A stretch of 64,000 bases of DNA from positions 186,001 through 250,000 of the forward strand of contig CP053149.1 of assembly GCA_014607495.2 (NCBI GenBank). Reading direction: 5' to 3'. The DNA comes from Carposina sasakii (Eukaryota; Arthropoda; Insecta; Lepidoptera; Carposinidae). The translations under genes were made by a program, and so were the position numbers. Shown in pieces: positions 1-11,817 of the stretch. Under the pieces are notes generated by a model that searched no databases, was not told where the DNA came from, and saw nothing but the letters and a program-made list of their open reading frames with translations. Position 1 is the stretch's first letter. Each line of letters begins with the position of its first letter.

Positions 1-177
1 CCAAACTTTTTTTACTCATAGACCCCTTTTAAAAGATAACTGATTCTGCTAGACCCCCTACAGGCCTACACCAGATACAAATTAATTGTGAACCTCCATT
101 TTTTCACATCAACGTAGACCCCCACCGAGTCTCCTGTGGACCCCTGGGGGTCACCTGGACCACTTTGGGAATCACTG
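1..177. mobile_element. hAT-like non-autonomous DNA transposon, right end, cut by the window edge
   Basis: On the minus strand the element begins CAGTGATTCCCAAAGTGG, which resembles the CAGNGNTTCCCAA termini of many animal hAT MITEs. Runs of CCCC and GGGGTC inside are also typical. The left terminus is outside the window, so the 8-bp target duplication (GTTTATAA would be the right copy, 178-185) cannot be confirmed. There is no coding content. The assignment rests on the terminal motif only. Confidence 0.45.
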
Positions 178-2157
178 GTTTATAATGTCAATGAATCTGG
201 TGGATATCAAACGCATCTATACCAATGAAGCAAAGCGCATATCTAGTGGAAAATAGCCTTAAAGTATGCATACACGAGTACACGACAAAATCGTGCCGGC
301 CCATTGACTTATTTGCACAATTGGCCGTCCGATTATCGACGTCCATGTCCTCCATAAAACGTTGTAAAATTATTTTTATCGTGCTTTTCGCTGCGAGGCT
401 TTTGTTCGGCGAGTGTGGGCGTGACGTCAGAGTTATGGCCGCTATAATACGGCCGCGTAAAGTATTGTAATAAGCGCTTCGGAACGCGTACGATGGGATA
501 TTAAACTGATTTACACGCCCGGTATAATTGTTAACACGTGAGTGTGATGTTACACTGAGGTGCAGACATCTTGATTAATTGTTTTTTTAGGTGAACTTTT
601 TTTGTATGATTGAATTCTGTATGTAACTTGTCTTAAACCAAACGTATTATGCTCGATCGCTACAGATAAGTCTGATTTGTGCGAGAGATATTTGGTTGTT
701 TGATTTAAGATTTTTCAATTGTGTTATATATTTATGTCACCTTATGACAATTAAGTTATCTTAGTGAGTAGAATGTCAATTAGTGTGTCACTCTGGATAT
801 ACAAATTGTAAACGTGAAAACTTTCAGTAAGCTAATGTTTAGATTTTATATTGGGAGCTGCTTATACGAGTAAACAATGAGCTATCTGATATCGAAGTTT
901 TTTTTTAGGTAGTTCAGATTTATCACCAGCTACAGTACGGTCGGTACTGCATAAAATATTTAACTAGATCAAATTTGAAAACTGTAACCTTATCTACCAA
1001 CCATGTAAACTATCCAAGATCAAAAGGAAATGCCTTCGCGATTTTTCTCAACATACAATCACGTCGAGGTAGTTGATGATGAACAATGCAAATTACAATA
1101 GTGTTATCACGTTCATTGTTGCGACAAAGCCGAGCAGACGTATCAATTTAACTTTTCCACTTTAATGTTGGAATAATTTTACATATTTACGCGGGAGAGG
1201 GTGGGGGGGGGGACACAGTACAAAGGAATTAGTAACACAACTTTGTTCATATCAAGTGGACTTGATGATGTTATATGGCGAAGTTTCGAGAGCTTAGTGC
1301 AACTGCATAGGTTGACGACCCTTTCATAGCGGTCATAGTTATTCAGTAGGGTCGGATTCAGACGCAGGCTTTACATCTCGCCAAAGTTGCTAGAGTTAGT
1401 TAAAAAAGGATGTTCGAGAAGTTTTAGTAGTTAGTTACAAGCTGGTATTGTTAGTTAAGTTAAGTTACACGCGCTGTTGGAGGATTAATTTTACAACTTT
1501 CCTTTCCTTGCGATTTTTCACGGTTTTATTAAACTTTTTTTTTCAGGAAGATGTTTGAACGTATTCAAATAACATAAAATAGTAAAAATTATTTCGTATC
1601 TCGAATATTTCACTGCATTCGCTGAAAAATCGCCCTTAATAGAATAAAATATGTCATATTTACAAAGTTATACTCGTACATAGTCAAATTCTCTTTAAGT
1701 ATTCAAATTGACGTCTACACTATAACACGTAGAAGTAACTTTAAGTATATGTTGTGCAGGTATTAGCGTCGTACGTCATCGCCACAAGTTGCGCGTCAAA
1801 CTATTGGCAAGTTTCCTCCTGCCGCGGCGGCGAAATGCTAGGTTCCATGGCTTCAGCAAGAGCTTAAATTTCATCAGAGTGCAGAGAGCTTAAATCGTTA
1901 GAAAATTATCTATTAGCTAGGCTTCGTTAAAAGTTATTATGTAATTATGCATGAACTAGAGGCCGCATACGACGTTGTTTGAGGAAACGTCTGCGTATTC
2001 CCGTTTTTTTATATTGGCGTGGGCATTTTAAGAAATCTCTTTATATTCCCATACCCCAAGAAAGGTTAATGTCAATAACGCCATAGAGTTCAAAACATTA
2101 AAAATCTATGCTTGTATCTGAGTCATAGAGATTTCTATAATTATCTATGTGTATTTA
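178..2157. other. No gene seen; AT-rich unique-looking sequence
   Basis: About 2 kb with no ORF that I recognise. An 81-codon frame at 225-470 has no recognisable domain, no splice context and no codon bias unlike its surroundings. A G-rich run lies at 1201-1212. The GC-richer block at 360-520 could be regulatory, but nothing proves it. Confidence 0.5.
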
Positions 2158-2250
2158 AATACCGTTGCTTATTACCTACCTACACAAGACCTTAGGGATC
2201 TAAGTGTGGAACTACATTAATGTGTTGTTAAAAGTGTGTGAATATTTATT
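2158..2250 (+). mobile_element. SINE family B, 3' fragment
   Basis: The segment matches the reverse complement of the tail half of the family B SINEs at 3703-3945 and 26930-27164. Shared blocks are ACCGTTGCTTA, CACAAGACCTTAGGGATC, TGTGTTGT and GTGTGTGAATATTTA. The tRNA-like head is missing, as expected of a 5'-truncated retroposed copy. Confidence 0.6.
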
Positions 2251-2739
2251 TGTATTTGATTCTGAATTGAGTTTTACAGCACAACCAAAACTGAATTTAA
2301 CGTCCCTAATAAGTTGCATGCAATACTTTGTAACATGCATGTTTACTAAAAATGTGCATTTTTAAAAAGTTGCTGTTTCATTTTTAACAAAATAAATGCC
2401 TGCCTATTACACTTTTACGACGGACGTGCTATTTCAAAATCCGTACAATAAAATAGTGAAAATAACTCTTTCACATCAAAACTTGGAAATAGTCGTCACT
2501 TTTATGACGTCATCAAAAAGAACTTTTAAAGGTGTCGACAATTGCTCCATAAAAAGTAGGTCAGGTGATAGGCATACAATGCCGGGGAACTCACGTAGTC
2601 ACTAAGTATGTACCCAAAAAGCATATTACCTATGTGGAACTTTGAGACCCATTACAGAAGATATTGCGAAATAATCATACTTACCAAATATTGGAAATTA
2701 ATACCACATTAAAAACGCATGTTTGATAGTCAAAGTAAA

Positions 2740-3253
2740 TGAAATTGTATTAGGCGTTACAATTCGGAAGTTCAAACATTCACTATGGGTGCGCCCATCA
2801 CCGGACCTTACACCCTCCACTGACCCTCGCATCTGATAACTCATAACTGCGAAAACAGGCACTTGCACTAACTACAATCGCCACGAGAAACCAGACCCGA
2901 GCACCTAGCAGCATGCAAGACAATACATTGCACTATTCCGAAATCAAAAACTAGATAAGTGTAGGTAATGAGTTGGGTTTTAGAGTTTCATAGAATATTA
3001 GTGGTTTACAAATTTACAAATTTCTATAATCCTGAGGATGCCACGGTTGTTGGCGAAACATATGTAGATTATTTATCTAGTTTTTGATTTCAGAATAGTG
3101 CAATGTATTGTCTTGCATGCTAGGTGCTCGGGTCTGGTTTCTCGTGGCGATTGTAGTTAGTGCAAGTGCCTGTTTTCGCAGTTATGAGTTATCAGATCCG
3201 AGGGTCAGTGGAGGGTGTAGGGCCCGGTGGTGGGCGCACCCATAGTGTAAAGC
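2740..3253. mobile_element. Foldback repeat family A, copy A1
   Basis: A 514-bp element is flanked by the 9-bp direct repeat CAAAGTAAA (2731-2739 and 3254-3262). Two arms of about 180 bp (roughly 2772-2957 and 3064-3245) are inverted copies of each other. They surround a 110-bp centre that includes CCTGAGGATGCCACGG and GGCGAAACATATGTAG. The outer left end carries about 40 bp (starting TGAAATTGTATTAGGCG) that the right end lacks. No ORF is present. Other copies are at 11521, 31708 and 39683. The class is unknown; see findings. Confidence 0.8.
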
Positions 3254-3702
3254 CAAAGTAAACTAAAAAAAACTTCTAAATTAGTGATTTTGTAATAGGT
3301 TTCTGTAGGTGTATTATATTAGTAAATCCCAATTTACATTAGGGCTTGAAAGTTGAAACCAATGTGAACATAATGCACGGACGGACGCTTTGTGGTGGAG
3401 TCAAGCCAGGCGAGGGGAGTCGAGGCGAGACGAGGAGCAAAAAAAGTGCGAACCATCACTTCGGTGCAAAATGAAAGTCACTCTTTGACGTGTTGTTATT
3501 AAGTGTGATTACATTTGCGGATGCAGGCGCGGCCTCCACGACATGTCAAAGTGCTGTTTGAGCTTTGTACGAGTAAGCTGCGAATGCATTAAAAACTGAA
3601 TATTTATGAGGCCTGTTTGTATTTTTTTCTTCATTTCTAAAAGCAATGACCAGCCGGGTTTGTGTTATTGATATTTTGGACCAAGTGGAAAAATACTAAG
3701 GA

Positions 3703-3945
3703 TTTTTTTTAAATATTCACACACTACACAACACATTAACCTAGTCCCACAGTAAGATCCCTAAGGTCTTGTGTCGTGGGTACTAAGCAACGGTTTATAA
3801 ATACATAGATAAGTATAGAAACATCCATGACTCGGAAATAAACATTGATATTCATCATATCAATGTTTGCAACTACCGGGATTCGAACCCAGGACCTATG
3901 GCGTCGCAGGCAGGGTTACTACCTACTAGACCAGTCGGCCGTCAT
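3703..3945 (-). mobile_element. tRNA-derived SINE, family B
   Basis: Read on the minus strand, the element starts with a tRNA-like head (TGACGGCCGACTGGTCTAG, with GGTTCGAATCCCGG as a polymerase III B box near 3875-3890). It ends in an A-rich tail, which appears as T-rich sequence at about 3703-3711 on the plus strand. The internal block CACAAGACCTTAGGGATC is shared with the other family B copies. SINEs are transcribed by RNA polymerase III and moved by a partner LINE. Orientation matches the copies at 8499-8754 and 26930-27164. Confidence 0.8.
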
Positions 3946-4774
3946 TTAAAGCATTTTCAAAGCAATCATATAATAAAGATACGGAGTAGACTTTATTACT
4001 TTATCTGCTTTAGAATTAATCATATAGCTACTGTAGAAATACCTCTATAAAATCTACATTTTTTTATTTCAAGTACAAAAATAGCACTTCTATTCATTGT
4101 ACGGTAATAAAACATGGCTGATAATGCATAGACACTTTTATTCGAGGCTCACTTTGTTTTGGGCACCCTTATAAATTCCAGCCGCTTCCGAACACGGTTA
4201 TAGTAGATAGTAATTGTAATCAAAGAGGATAAGGGACCAAGCTGATCCTAATCCGACTGAGCGCGAGGCACAATATTAGTTCGGGCCTAATCGTGTTGGC
4301 CGGGCGACTTACCTCCGTATCTTGTGTGTTCATTGTCCCTAAGTTCACATCCTGATGTAGTGCGCGATAGCTCACGAGCGGCGTGTTAGTCTAAGCTGAT
4401 ACTCGTGTAAAGACAAACTATTTGTATGTTTATTATGATGACAGGTTGGCGCAGTCGGTAGTCTTCTGTCTGCTATCGAATCTTATGCATGTATTATATT
4501 TCTTCTTAACTTTAGTCATTGAATTTTAACACACAGATAGGTTTAATTAAGTATAACATGAAAATCGTGACTTAAGCACTAACAACTTAATTACATACTT
4601 CAGTGAAAATAGTTCTTTAGCCTTCTTTATAAATACGGGTGTTATATGTGCTTTGAAATGTGTTAATACTTTTCGTTATATAGACACCTTGTGACATATA
4701 TAAATTAGTATTAAAATAAAGTAATATCATTCATAAACACATTGTTACGTATTGTTTTAGTGTCCACGATATTA
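3946..4774. other. No gene seen
   Basis: Non-coding by eye. A GC-richer block at 4225-4400 is not seen elsewhere in the window. It could be a conserved element; nothing else is supported. Confidence 0.45.
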
Positions 4775-4986
4775 GGCATACTGTACAAGCCAGTAGAGGG
4801 ACAAGAGGGTCTTGGTGTTTTGTAGGCGATGGGTTGACCACCTGTCACTACTAACCGAACTTGTACATCTCAACTATACCCTCAAAATTGGTCAGAAGTG
4901 GCACCATGTAGGTTCTATCGGCCCTTAGTGCTCTGCCTTCCCCGTAAGGGATAAAGGCGTGATTATATGTATGTATGTATGTATAT
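4775..4986 (-). repeat. Interspersed repeat family C
   Basis: Shares GACAAGAGGGTCTTGGTG, CTATCGGCCCTT and GTAAGGGATAAAGGCGTGAT with copies at 22706, 26541, 55718 and 58565. It ends in an (ATGT)n microsatellite (about 4962-4986), which behaves like a variable 3' tail. It has no ORF and no clear tRNA head. The copy at 26541 has an imperfect 18-bp flanking duplication, which favours a retroposed SINE-like element. Confidence 0.7.
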
Positions 4987-6599
4987 TAGGTGTAACTAGG
5001 TAAATGTTTAGTTAAGTAAGTGAATTGTAAATTTGTCTTAAAGGCCTTTCACCATGCGCATGCCTCCACAATGTTCTCCGGTAGTTTGCATAATGTCGAG
5101 ATAGACTTTGTGCAGTAAGCGTGGAGCTAGCACTCTGACTTGAGGTGACAACGCTTGAATTTACTGGTACTTGTTAATAGGCCAATACAGCTTATACTCT
5201 GCCCTAAGTCTACACATTAGAACTTTAACACTGGTTATATTGCTTTTTATAAGTTAAGACAGCACAAAAATCCCAGTGTCAATGGAATATTTGGCAAATA
5301 TAGTACGTAAATTTAATTTCAATTCATTCTTATTGAAAATCCCTCGAGTCTTCGTAGACAGATGTAATAAAAATCAATTTAATTTGGTCTTCAGAACCGT
5401 AGACACCGCAGGGAGGAACTAATCGACTGCTAGTTCTGGAACACGGATTTTCTCGAATATTCGACTCCACAGAGCATACAATTTCATTCGCCTTATTGAT
5501 ATAGTTTCAGAAATTCGAGAGAATCGAGCGTTGAATGGTTGTAGGGGCTCTGAGGTTGAATGAATAGTTAATAATTTTATCAGATCAGTTGAAGTTATCA
5601 TACAGGATAATAGGGATTGAGAGTCACCTCCATTTTAACTTCAATCACACTCAAACATTGGACAATTATAACTATTATAAAAAAACAAGTACGAGTACTA
5701 CTTACAATATCCTATTTCGAAGGAAAATTTACAAATTAGAAGAGGAGCGATAATTTCGATGACATCATATTCTATCTTATGTTATTATGCTATTTTCTAA
5801 ACGTCGTCAGAAAGTATTTCAAATATTTTGACACCATATTGGGCATGCAAATACTAAGTATGGTAAGACCTTCGTAAATAAGAGAGTAGTAACATAAGCC
5901 GGCACATTAGGCGGCGCATTATGCATGCATGAGCCGGCGTATTGTCGCCAGCTTATTAATGCCCAGTTTGCCCGTTTACGTATCTAACATTTTTGCACGG
6001 ATACGTGATAGTTTAAGCTGTCCTAAGAGCTAGTTTAAGCAGTGCTAATACTACATCTTCTTAGCTGTTTTTAAAACTGGGTCACATTACTTTATTGCAT
6101 AGCGTAATAATACCAAACGTAGATAAGAGATAAAATAACTTTACTTAAAAGCTTAAAAAGAAATTTAGGTATGAAAAAGTCATTCATGGTCTTATTGGTC
6201 ACTAAAGTCGAAATATCAAGTTTTTCCCGCAACGTTCATTTTCATGTAAAGCCAAAAAATCAATATACCACTGTTTTTTTTCAACCGCCAGTTTGTTCAA
6301 TAGATCAAAAACATTATGAAACATAGGTACTCTAAAAACAATTATTCCTGGAAGTGCCGGTTCAGTTGTATAAACTAGCCCCGGGGTCATACCGGACAAG
6401 ACGAAAGTCATGTCCGATCCCCGTGTCTGCCCGGAGCCAATCAGTGTTCAGAAATAATTCCAGCCTGGGACATTTCCATTCCAACCATTCCAATATTTAG
6501 TTCGCTCATTAATTATCGTAATTAATATGCCAGTACCGCAGAAATTTAATGATGAAATGAGAAATAATATTTGGTTAGTAGCTAGGTTTAAAGCTAAGG
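4987..6599. other. No gene seen
   Basis: AT-rich sequence with scattered short ORFs (for example near 5419-5601 and 6202-6411) that show no domain, splice context or compositional signal. No copy of the repeat families named elsewhere was recognised here. Confidence 0.45.
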
Positions 6600-6830
6600 C
6601 TTCCGTAATTTTCTTTTCTTTTCTTTTATTCTTTATTGCACATACACAAAAAGAAATTGGCATACAACATTAAAGAAGAGATGCATGTACTGGCAAGCTA
6701 TCTCTACCAGGATCTCATTCCAGCAAGCCAAGCAAGTAAAGAGAAATTGTTAACAACAGGGTAACATGTGCAATTAAACAAATTCTAAGAAACTACAAAA
6801 CTACATTAAGAAAAAAAGGAGAAAAAACAA
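6600..6830 (-). repeat. Probable LINE 3' tail fragment with pyrimidine repeat
   Basis: A (TTTTC)n run at about 6608-6632 is followed by TTCTTTATTGCACATACAC and an A/C-rich stretch. This layout is common for reversed LINE 3' untranslated regions in lepidopteran DNA. No reverse-transcriptase codons are visible. The family assignment is from recollection of that sequence type and is tentative. Confidence 0.35.
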
Positions 6831-7254
6831 ATGACAGCATATTCATATAATGGACAGGTAGTGATCTGCTTTTCCCTATGTGCCAACAGTACCTCTATAG
6901 TTACCGCCCGAACCGAGAAAGAATACCCAAAAGCCCCAGAATATCGGGGATTATCACGGAGAGGCCGATCTCTTGAAAAGAGATGCTTGGATTAACGGAG
7001 AAAAACGATAATTTAAAATTTTAAAAAGGTAGTATCCGGCGAAGTGGAGCCATTTTAACTCTTTACGTTAATCTTTTAACGATACCTAAATTCTGTAATT
7101 CGAGTATTCAGTCCTCATTGGGCGTAGCAAACATCCGCATATAATAAGAGGGAGAATAAGGGTCACAAAAAAGGCAGAAAGTGAAGACGCTAAATGAAAT
7201 TAATATTGTTATATATTTAGGCGAAACAAAGAAGTAATGAACTTAAATAAATAA

Positions 7255-7362
7255 TAAATAAATATTCACACACTTCACAACACATTGACCTAGTCCCACA
7301 TTAAGATCCCTAAGGTCCATTGTAACCAGAGGAGATCGTGGGTAGGATGGCTAAGCAACAAC
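7255..7362 (-). mobile_element. SINE family B, 3' fragment
   Basis: Contains AAATATTCACACACTTCAC, ACATTGACCTAGTCCCACA and AAGATCCCTAAGGTC in the same order as the full SINE at 3703-3945, then a degraded GTGGGTA and CTAAGCAAC block. The tRNA-like head is absent. Confidence 0.65.
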
Positions 7363-7740
7363 ACAGTTAAACGCATGCTGAAATAAGGTTAATACTGTCA
7401 TGTTGGTTAGTGGCCCGTCGTATAAGTAACTTGAGAATGCAGTTACATTCCAGATTGATCAGAATTAGACAAGGATAACACTCGGGCTTTATATTCATCA
7501 TATTAATGTTTGGATAGGAACACCTAAGGATAGGGTGCAGCATATGGGATTCATCATCGCCGACAGCTTTAGAGGAGATGGCAGGATAGCCTATCACTCG
7601 TGGTTATGGGTTTGAAAGAAAAGGGATTGCAATGGGGCGGCATTTAGGCAGAGTGACAGGAGATAAAGAAAAATGTTTATTTAGGGCATTTAAATCTACG
7701 GTACCTTTAGGAATAATATGTAATTTATAAATAAAATACT

Positions 7741-7810
7741 ATCTTACCCTCTATGCTAAACGTGCCTGTAGGATCTCATTATTTGCGATCCTGCCCTATA
7801 GCCACTAACA
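7741..7810. repeat. Interspersed repeat family I, fragment
   Basis: Carries the pattern CTATGCTAAACGTGCCTG, GGATCTCATT, GATCCTGCC, then a short unique end. The same order appears at 17575, 21055, 29760, 31010 and 62065. There is no coding content. Confidence 0.4.
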
Positions 7811-7922
7811 AGTGGATGTGATCCCTGGCCTGAGAAGTCACATTAAGCTATCTAGCTACATCATCCATGTAGTTATTAGGTATGGCATCGCAGTCAGGCT
7901 TTGTCCCTGGCCTAGTAGCTAT

Positions 7923-8078
7923 CTAGCTGTAGTCAGGCTTGGTCAGGCCGGCCGGGGGCGGCTTGTGCGGCGCGCCCCGCCTCCGCCGCAGGGCGCCCCA
8001 CGCGGCGGCGCCCACGCACGCGGCGCCGACGCACGCCGCCCCGGCCAACGCCGCCGGCGCCCAGGGGCGCTTCGGATG
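7923..8078 (-). CDS. Candidate transmembrane and C-terminal exon (possibly of the Sidestep-family gene)
   Basis: On the minus strand a good acceptor (CCTTTTATTCCAG) precedes a strongly GC-rich 156-bp block in AT-rich surroundings, which resembles the secure exons upstream. Read from the first base, it gives 51 residues and a TAG stop. There is an alanine/glycine/cysteine/valine-rich hydrophobic stretch at residues 6-30, then four arginines (a stop-transfer pattern) and a short tail ending KPDYS. A possible AATAAA (minus) lies at 7676-7681. Caution: the last secure exon (26165-26319) ends with one extra base, so a direct junction would read a non-hydrophobic frame. An unseen exon of 3n+2 bases would be needed, or the block belongs to another gene or is a GC-rich low-complexity island. 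The opposite strand is also open here, so an open frame alone is weak evidence. Confidence 0.38.
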   Translation of the reverse strand, partial: HPKRPWAPAALAGAACVGAACVGAAAWGALRRRRGAPHKPPPAGLTKPDYS

Positions 8079-8497
8079 CTGGAATAAAAGGCTTATGTTA
8101 GACATAGGCTTTGAAATAGTAACCAATCTGATAGTGGTGGTAAACTGGCCTTAGGTATCTGCCATGGTCGTACGTCTGCTTTATTTATAATTAAATAAAC
8201 TGTTAATTATTTTGTGCGAATAAGTGTTATGTCAAATGTAGCAAATTATGGCAAATAATATATAATTCATTACTTGTAGGTATATCAATTCCCATAAATA
8301 TGCGACCAACTTTTAAATTTCGCATAATACCGTCACTAGTTAAAATTACGCTTACTTGTAACAAATGCAATTTATTAACAATTCTCTAAAACAGTAAATA
8401 CGTTTTTTCAAAACTCAAAACTGGCATAGGTGGTTTAACATGCCTCTTTTCACGAAAATGGCGTGGAATTGCGTTCGGAAACTTGGGCCGCACTCAT

Positions 8498-8498
<1 letters not shown>

Positions 8499-8585
<87 letters not shown>

Positions 8586-8754
8586 TACACAACACATTGA
8601 CCTTCCCACACTAAGATCCCTAAGGTCTTGTGTCGTGGGTACAAAACTTATAAATACATAGATAAGATTAAACAACCATGTCGGAAACAAACATAGATAT
8701 TCATCACATCAATGTTTGCACCTACCGGGATTCGAAGCCAGGACCTATGGCGTT
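8499..8754 (-). mobile_element. SINE family B with an 83-nt poly(A) tail
   Basis: The plus strand shows 83 consecutive T (8499-8581), which is the poly(A) tail of a minus-strand retroposed copy. It is followed by the family B body (TAAGATCCCTAAGGTCTTGT, CACCTACCGGGATTCGAAG). The body stops after CCTATGGCGTT, so the 5' end of the tRNA-like head is missing. The long pure tail suggests a fairly recent insertion, or a homopolymer whose length the assembly may not have resolved well. Confidence 0.8.
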
Positions 8755-8985
8755 GGACAAAACTTGGATTGTCCTCGTGTCCTTGCCACGTTGTCTCCCG
8801 CCCCGAGCAGGACCAATTACGTCGACTAATTAAAATTAATATAGTCTCCGGAATGGCGCCTCTCGTCGATTGTACCAGGAGTTTAAAGATGTAACTAGAT
8901 TCAACACCTCAAATATCTACTTGAAGTCAATATCGCGGCATTGGGTTAGTGAGCTATCTCTATCTGAATATATACAGAGATATAT

Positions 8986-9062
8986 AATCACGCCTTTATC
9001 CCCTATGGGGTAGGCAGAGCACCAAGGGCCGAAAAACCACATGGTGCCACGTTCTATAATAT
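8986..9062 (+). repeat. Interspersed repeat family C, fragment
   Basis: Contains AATCACGCCTTTATCCC, GGGGTAGGCAGAGCACCAAG and ACATGGTGCCAC, the first third of family C in the same orientation as the 22706 and 58565 copies. The rest is missing. Confidence 0.6.
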
Positions 9063-9998
9063 TCTTCTATCTGAAATAAAAAAGGGTAAATCTTAATTTA
9101 ACTTTTAGCATAGTAGGTAAATAACCTAAATGGAAATATAATAAAACTTGAAGCAAATTACAATCACAGTCACCGAAACCTATAAATACCTCATATTTTT
9201 AGTGGTGAACTATTCCCTGGAGGGCGAATTTTTCAATGCTTGAGTGCAGTGATTGAAGCATGAACGAACGACTAATGAGATTGAGATACCAATACTCATA
9301 AAATAGTAATTTGGTGTTTCATTTTAACTAAGCTAAAAGAGATAGCTCATGGTCTCAATAAGTAGGTATTGACTTTAAAAATATTATTTGGAGTTCTGAA
9401 TCCAGGTACATCTTTAGATTCATGGACCGTACCGGCTGCGCCACAAACGTTACGGTTCAGAGAATTCGAGCATTTTGTCCCTCATTTGCTAATTTGTGGC
9501 GTTCATTACCGAAGTATTAAGATGTTCATCATGAGAAATTAACCAAGTTTTTATTAGAATTGAAGCAGAGCTATATCAGACCACAATTAATCAAACCTAG
9601 AACGCGATATAGAGATTCCCTTAAATGAGTCAGAATTTAATATAAACAAGGGCCAAAAAGTATCCATATAGGTTAGTTGGGTAGCTCTAATTTCACCATA
9701 TACGGGTGACACATGGGAATGAAGCCATCTATCGGATAATAGTGAGAGCCATAAGTCTGGTTGGTAGATACTGTTTCACAGCTATAACGCTATTATGGAG
9801 ATTTCCATTAAAGAGTCTAAAACAAGACAGCTAGTGGGCCAGTGGGAATAGAAGCACAACTTTATGTAGGGCGATTATGAACTCTTAAAGCAGGTTTATT
9901 TCCATTGTGAAAGCAGTAGATGCCGCTATTACCAGTTTAGGAGCGACATCTCGCTTCCACCTGAAGGTTTACCATCATCATACCAGTATTACCAGACT

Positions 9999-10305
9999 TT
10001 AAGACGTGCACCTTCCAAGCGGGAGGCGTAAGTTCGATCCCACCAATGAATTTATTTCATGTACAGATTTTAATGTTGTAAAATTGTCACTTAGCTCGTG
10101 CCTCGGAAAGCACGTAAAACCGTTAGTCCTGCGCCTTATCTCTCTCCGGTCGTGTCGGCTTTCCGTCCCATCGGACTATGAGAGTAACGGAATAGAGAGT
10201 GCATCTGTGTTTGCGCACACACTTGTGCACTATAATATCTCCTGCGTACCTGGCCAATCTCCGTAGAGGTTGGTCGCCTTGGCCGAAATACGGCCGGAGA
10301 TCATC
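9999..10305 (+). mobile_element. tRNA-related SINE, family H, with 11-bp target duplication
   Basis: A 307-bp element is flanked by the exact 11-bp repeat ATTACCAGACT (9988-9998 and 10306-10316). Near its start it has AAGTTCGATCCCACC, a B-box-like sequence. Its body (GGAAAGCACGTAAAACCGTT, CTCTCTCCGGTCGTGTCGG, GTGCACTATAATATCTCCTG) is of a kind widespread in lepidopteran DNA. The tail is short and not poly(A). The 86-codon open frame across it is not a gene. Confidence 0.75.
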
Positions 10306-10316
10306 ATTACCAGACT

Positions 10317-11520
10317 ATGGAAGCGAGACTCAAATTAATTAAAACAGAGAAATGTCACCCGTACTGTCACACTGTACCACGACCTTTCTAAGAAAACAAA
10401 GTGAACCGTATTAGGGCCGCACTAATTGATCGAGTGTCTCCGCGACGCCTCCGTGTGGATGCCGTGATTTATCCGCGAAAGTTCCGGCTATTAGCGATGG
10501 AACTTGAAACGGGTACGTTTGTTATTCACACGTGACACGCGGCTGTGTCGAGAGTTGGAAATCTGGTGTAATTCTAGCAGAGCTGTTGGCATAGTCAACT
10601 ATGTATTTTGTATAGTCAAGTTTATGGTAAACCCATACTTCCATCTATACGTCTTCGCTTTAATTGTTTTATAAATTAAATCCTGTTGTATAATTTGCAG
10701 TTTCTCCTAAACTACATTAACGATTATGATGATTTTTTTGTATATATGTATTTTGCATGAAGAAGGTATAAAAGAGGAGGTGGGACTATGAAGTCAGTCG
10801 TGTGGCAATTGTGAGGCCAAGACGTCATGATAGGGGCGAAGCTTCAGCGCCAGTGTAACGCAGTAGCTGTAACCACACGTTTGTGCTATATATAATATAA
10901 CCGTATTAAAATTACAAAGACACTAGCGCTTTTATCAGCGTACTTTTTTACTAAAACGTAGTATAATATTGCCATATGGCGATGTGTAATTGCACTTGTA
11001 AAACAATCTTGAACCATATTGATAATGAGCAAGTAGTTTGACTAGTCACTACAAGGTGTTTTCTATGTAAATGGGCAGGGCTACAGTGTTCAATGCTTCC
11101 CTCGTCTCCATATTTCACCCCCGATCCGCGGCACACTTATTTTTGTATGAAAATATACTTAGTCCGCTACTCCTCTTTTATATCTTCTCCATGGTATTTT
11201 GTTTGGTATTTCTTTACTTCTAGTTATTGCCCATTCTGCTTATATCCTCCGTAAATACTCCCAACTATACGTAGGTAATTTTAAGAAGCTGATGAATGAT
11301 GGTGAGGATGGTTGAGCAAATACGAGTAAAGGTACTAGTTATACATCATAATAATAACTTCGAGGGTTAAGTAAGCCTCAACTGTCGCCAGGGGAAATAC
11401 TTGATATGTAGTGAAGCATAGACTTTAAGTTTGAGCAGTTAACATGTTAACCACAACCACATTTTGTCACCAGTTTTACGCAGTTCAACTGAAGTACTAC
11501 TGTTTAATATAAAAAAAACC
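10317..11520. other. No gene seen; one unique GC-rich island
   Basis: The block 10415-10560 (ATTGATCGAGTGTCTCCGCG through TCACACGTGACACGCGGC) is much richer in GC than its surroundings. It is not repeated in the window and has no open frame with splice sites. It is a candidate conserved non-coding element. The remainder is plain AT-rich sequence. Confidence 0.4.
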
Positions 11521-11805
11521 GTTGTGTGTGTTGGGTTTTAGAGGTTCATAGTAATTAGTGGTTTACTAATTTACTAATTTCCATAATCCTGAGGATGCCA
11601 CGGTTGTTGGCGAAACATATGTAGATTATTTATCTAGTTTTTGATTTCGGAACGGTGCAATGTATCGTCTTGCATGCTAGGTGCTCGGGTCTGGTTTCTC
11701 ATGGCGATTGTAGTTAGTGCAAGTGCCTGTTGTCGCAATTATGAGTTATCAGATCCGAGGGTCAGTGGAGGGTGTAGGGCCCGGTGGTGGGCGCACCCAT
11801 AGTGA
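11521..11805 (+). mobile_element. Foldback repeat family A, copy A2 (5' truncated)
   Basis: This 285-bp copy holds only the centre and right arm of family A (GTTGGGTTTTAGAGGTTCAT through GGGCGCACCCATAGTGA). It is flanked by a 12-bp direct repeat, AT followed by eight A and CC, at 11509-11520 and 11806-11817. A truncated left end with an intact right end and a target duplication is the pattern left by target-primed reverse transcription. However, the parent family is palindromic. Confidence 0.75.
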
Positions 11806-11817
11806 ATAAAAAAAACC

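Noticed and set aside
8440..8661. Open frame with a poly-phenylalanine run
   Set aside because: The run is the poly(T) of a reversed SINE tail, not coding sequence.
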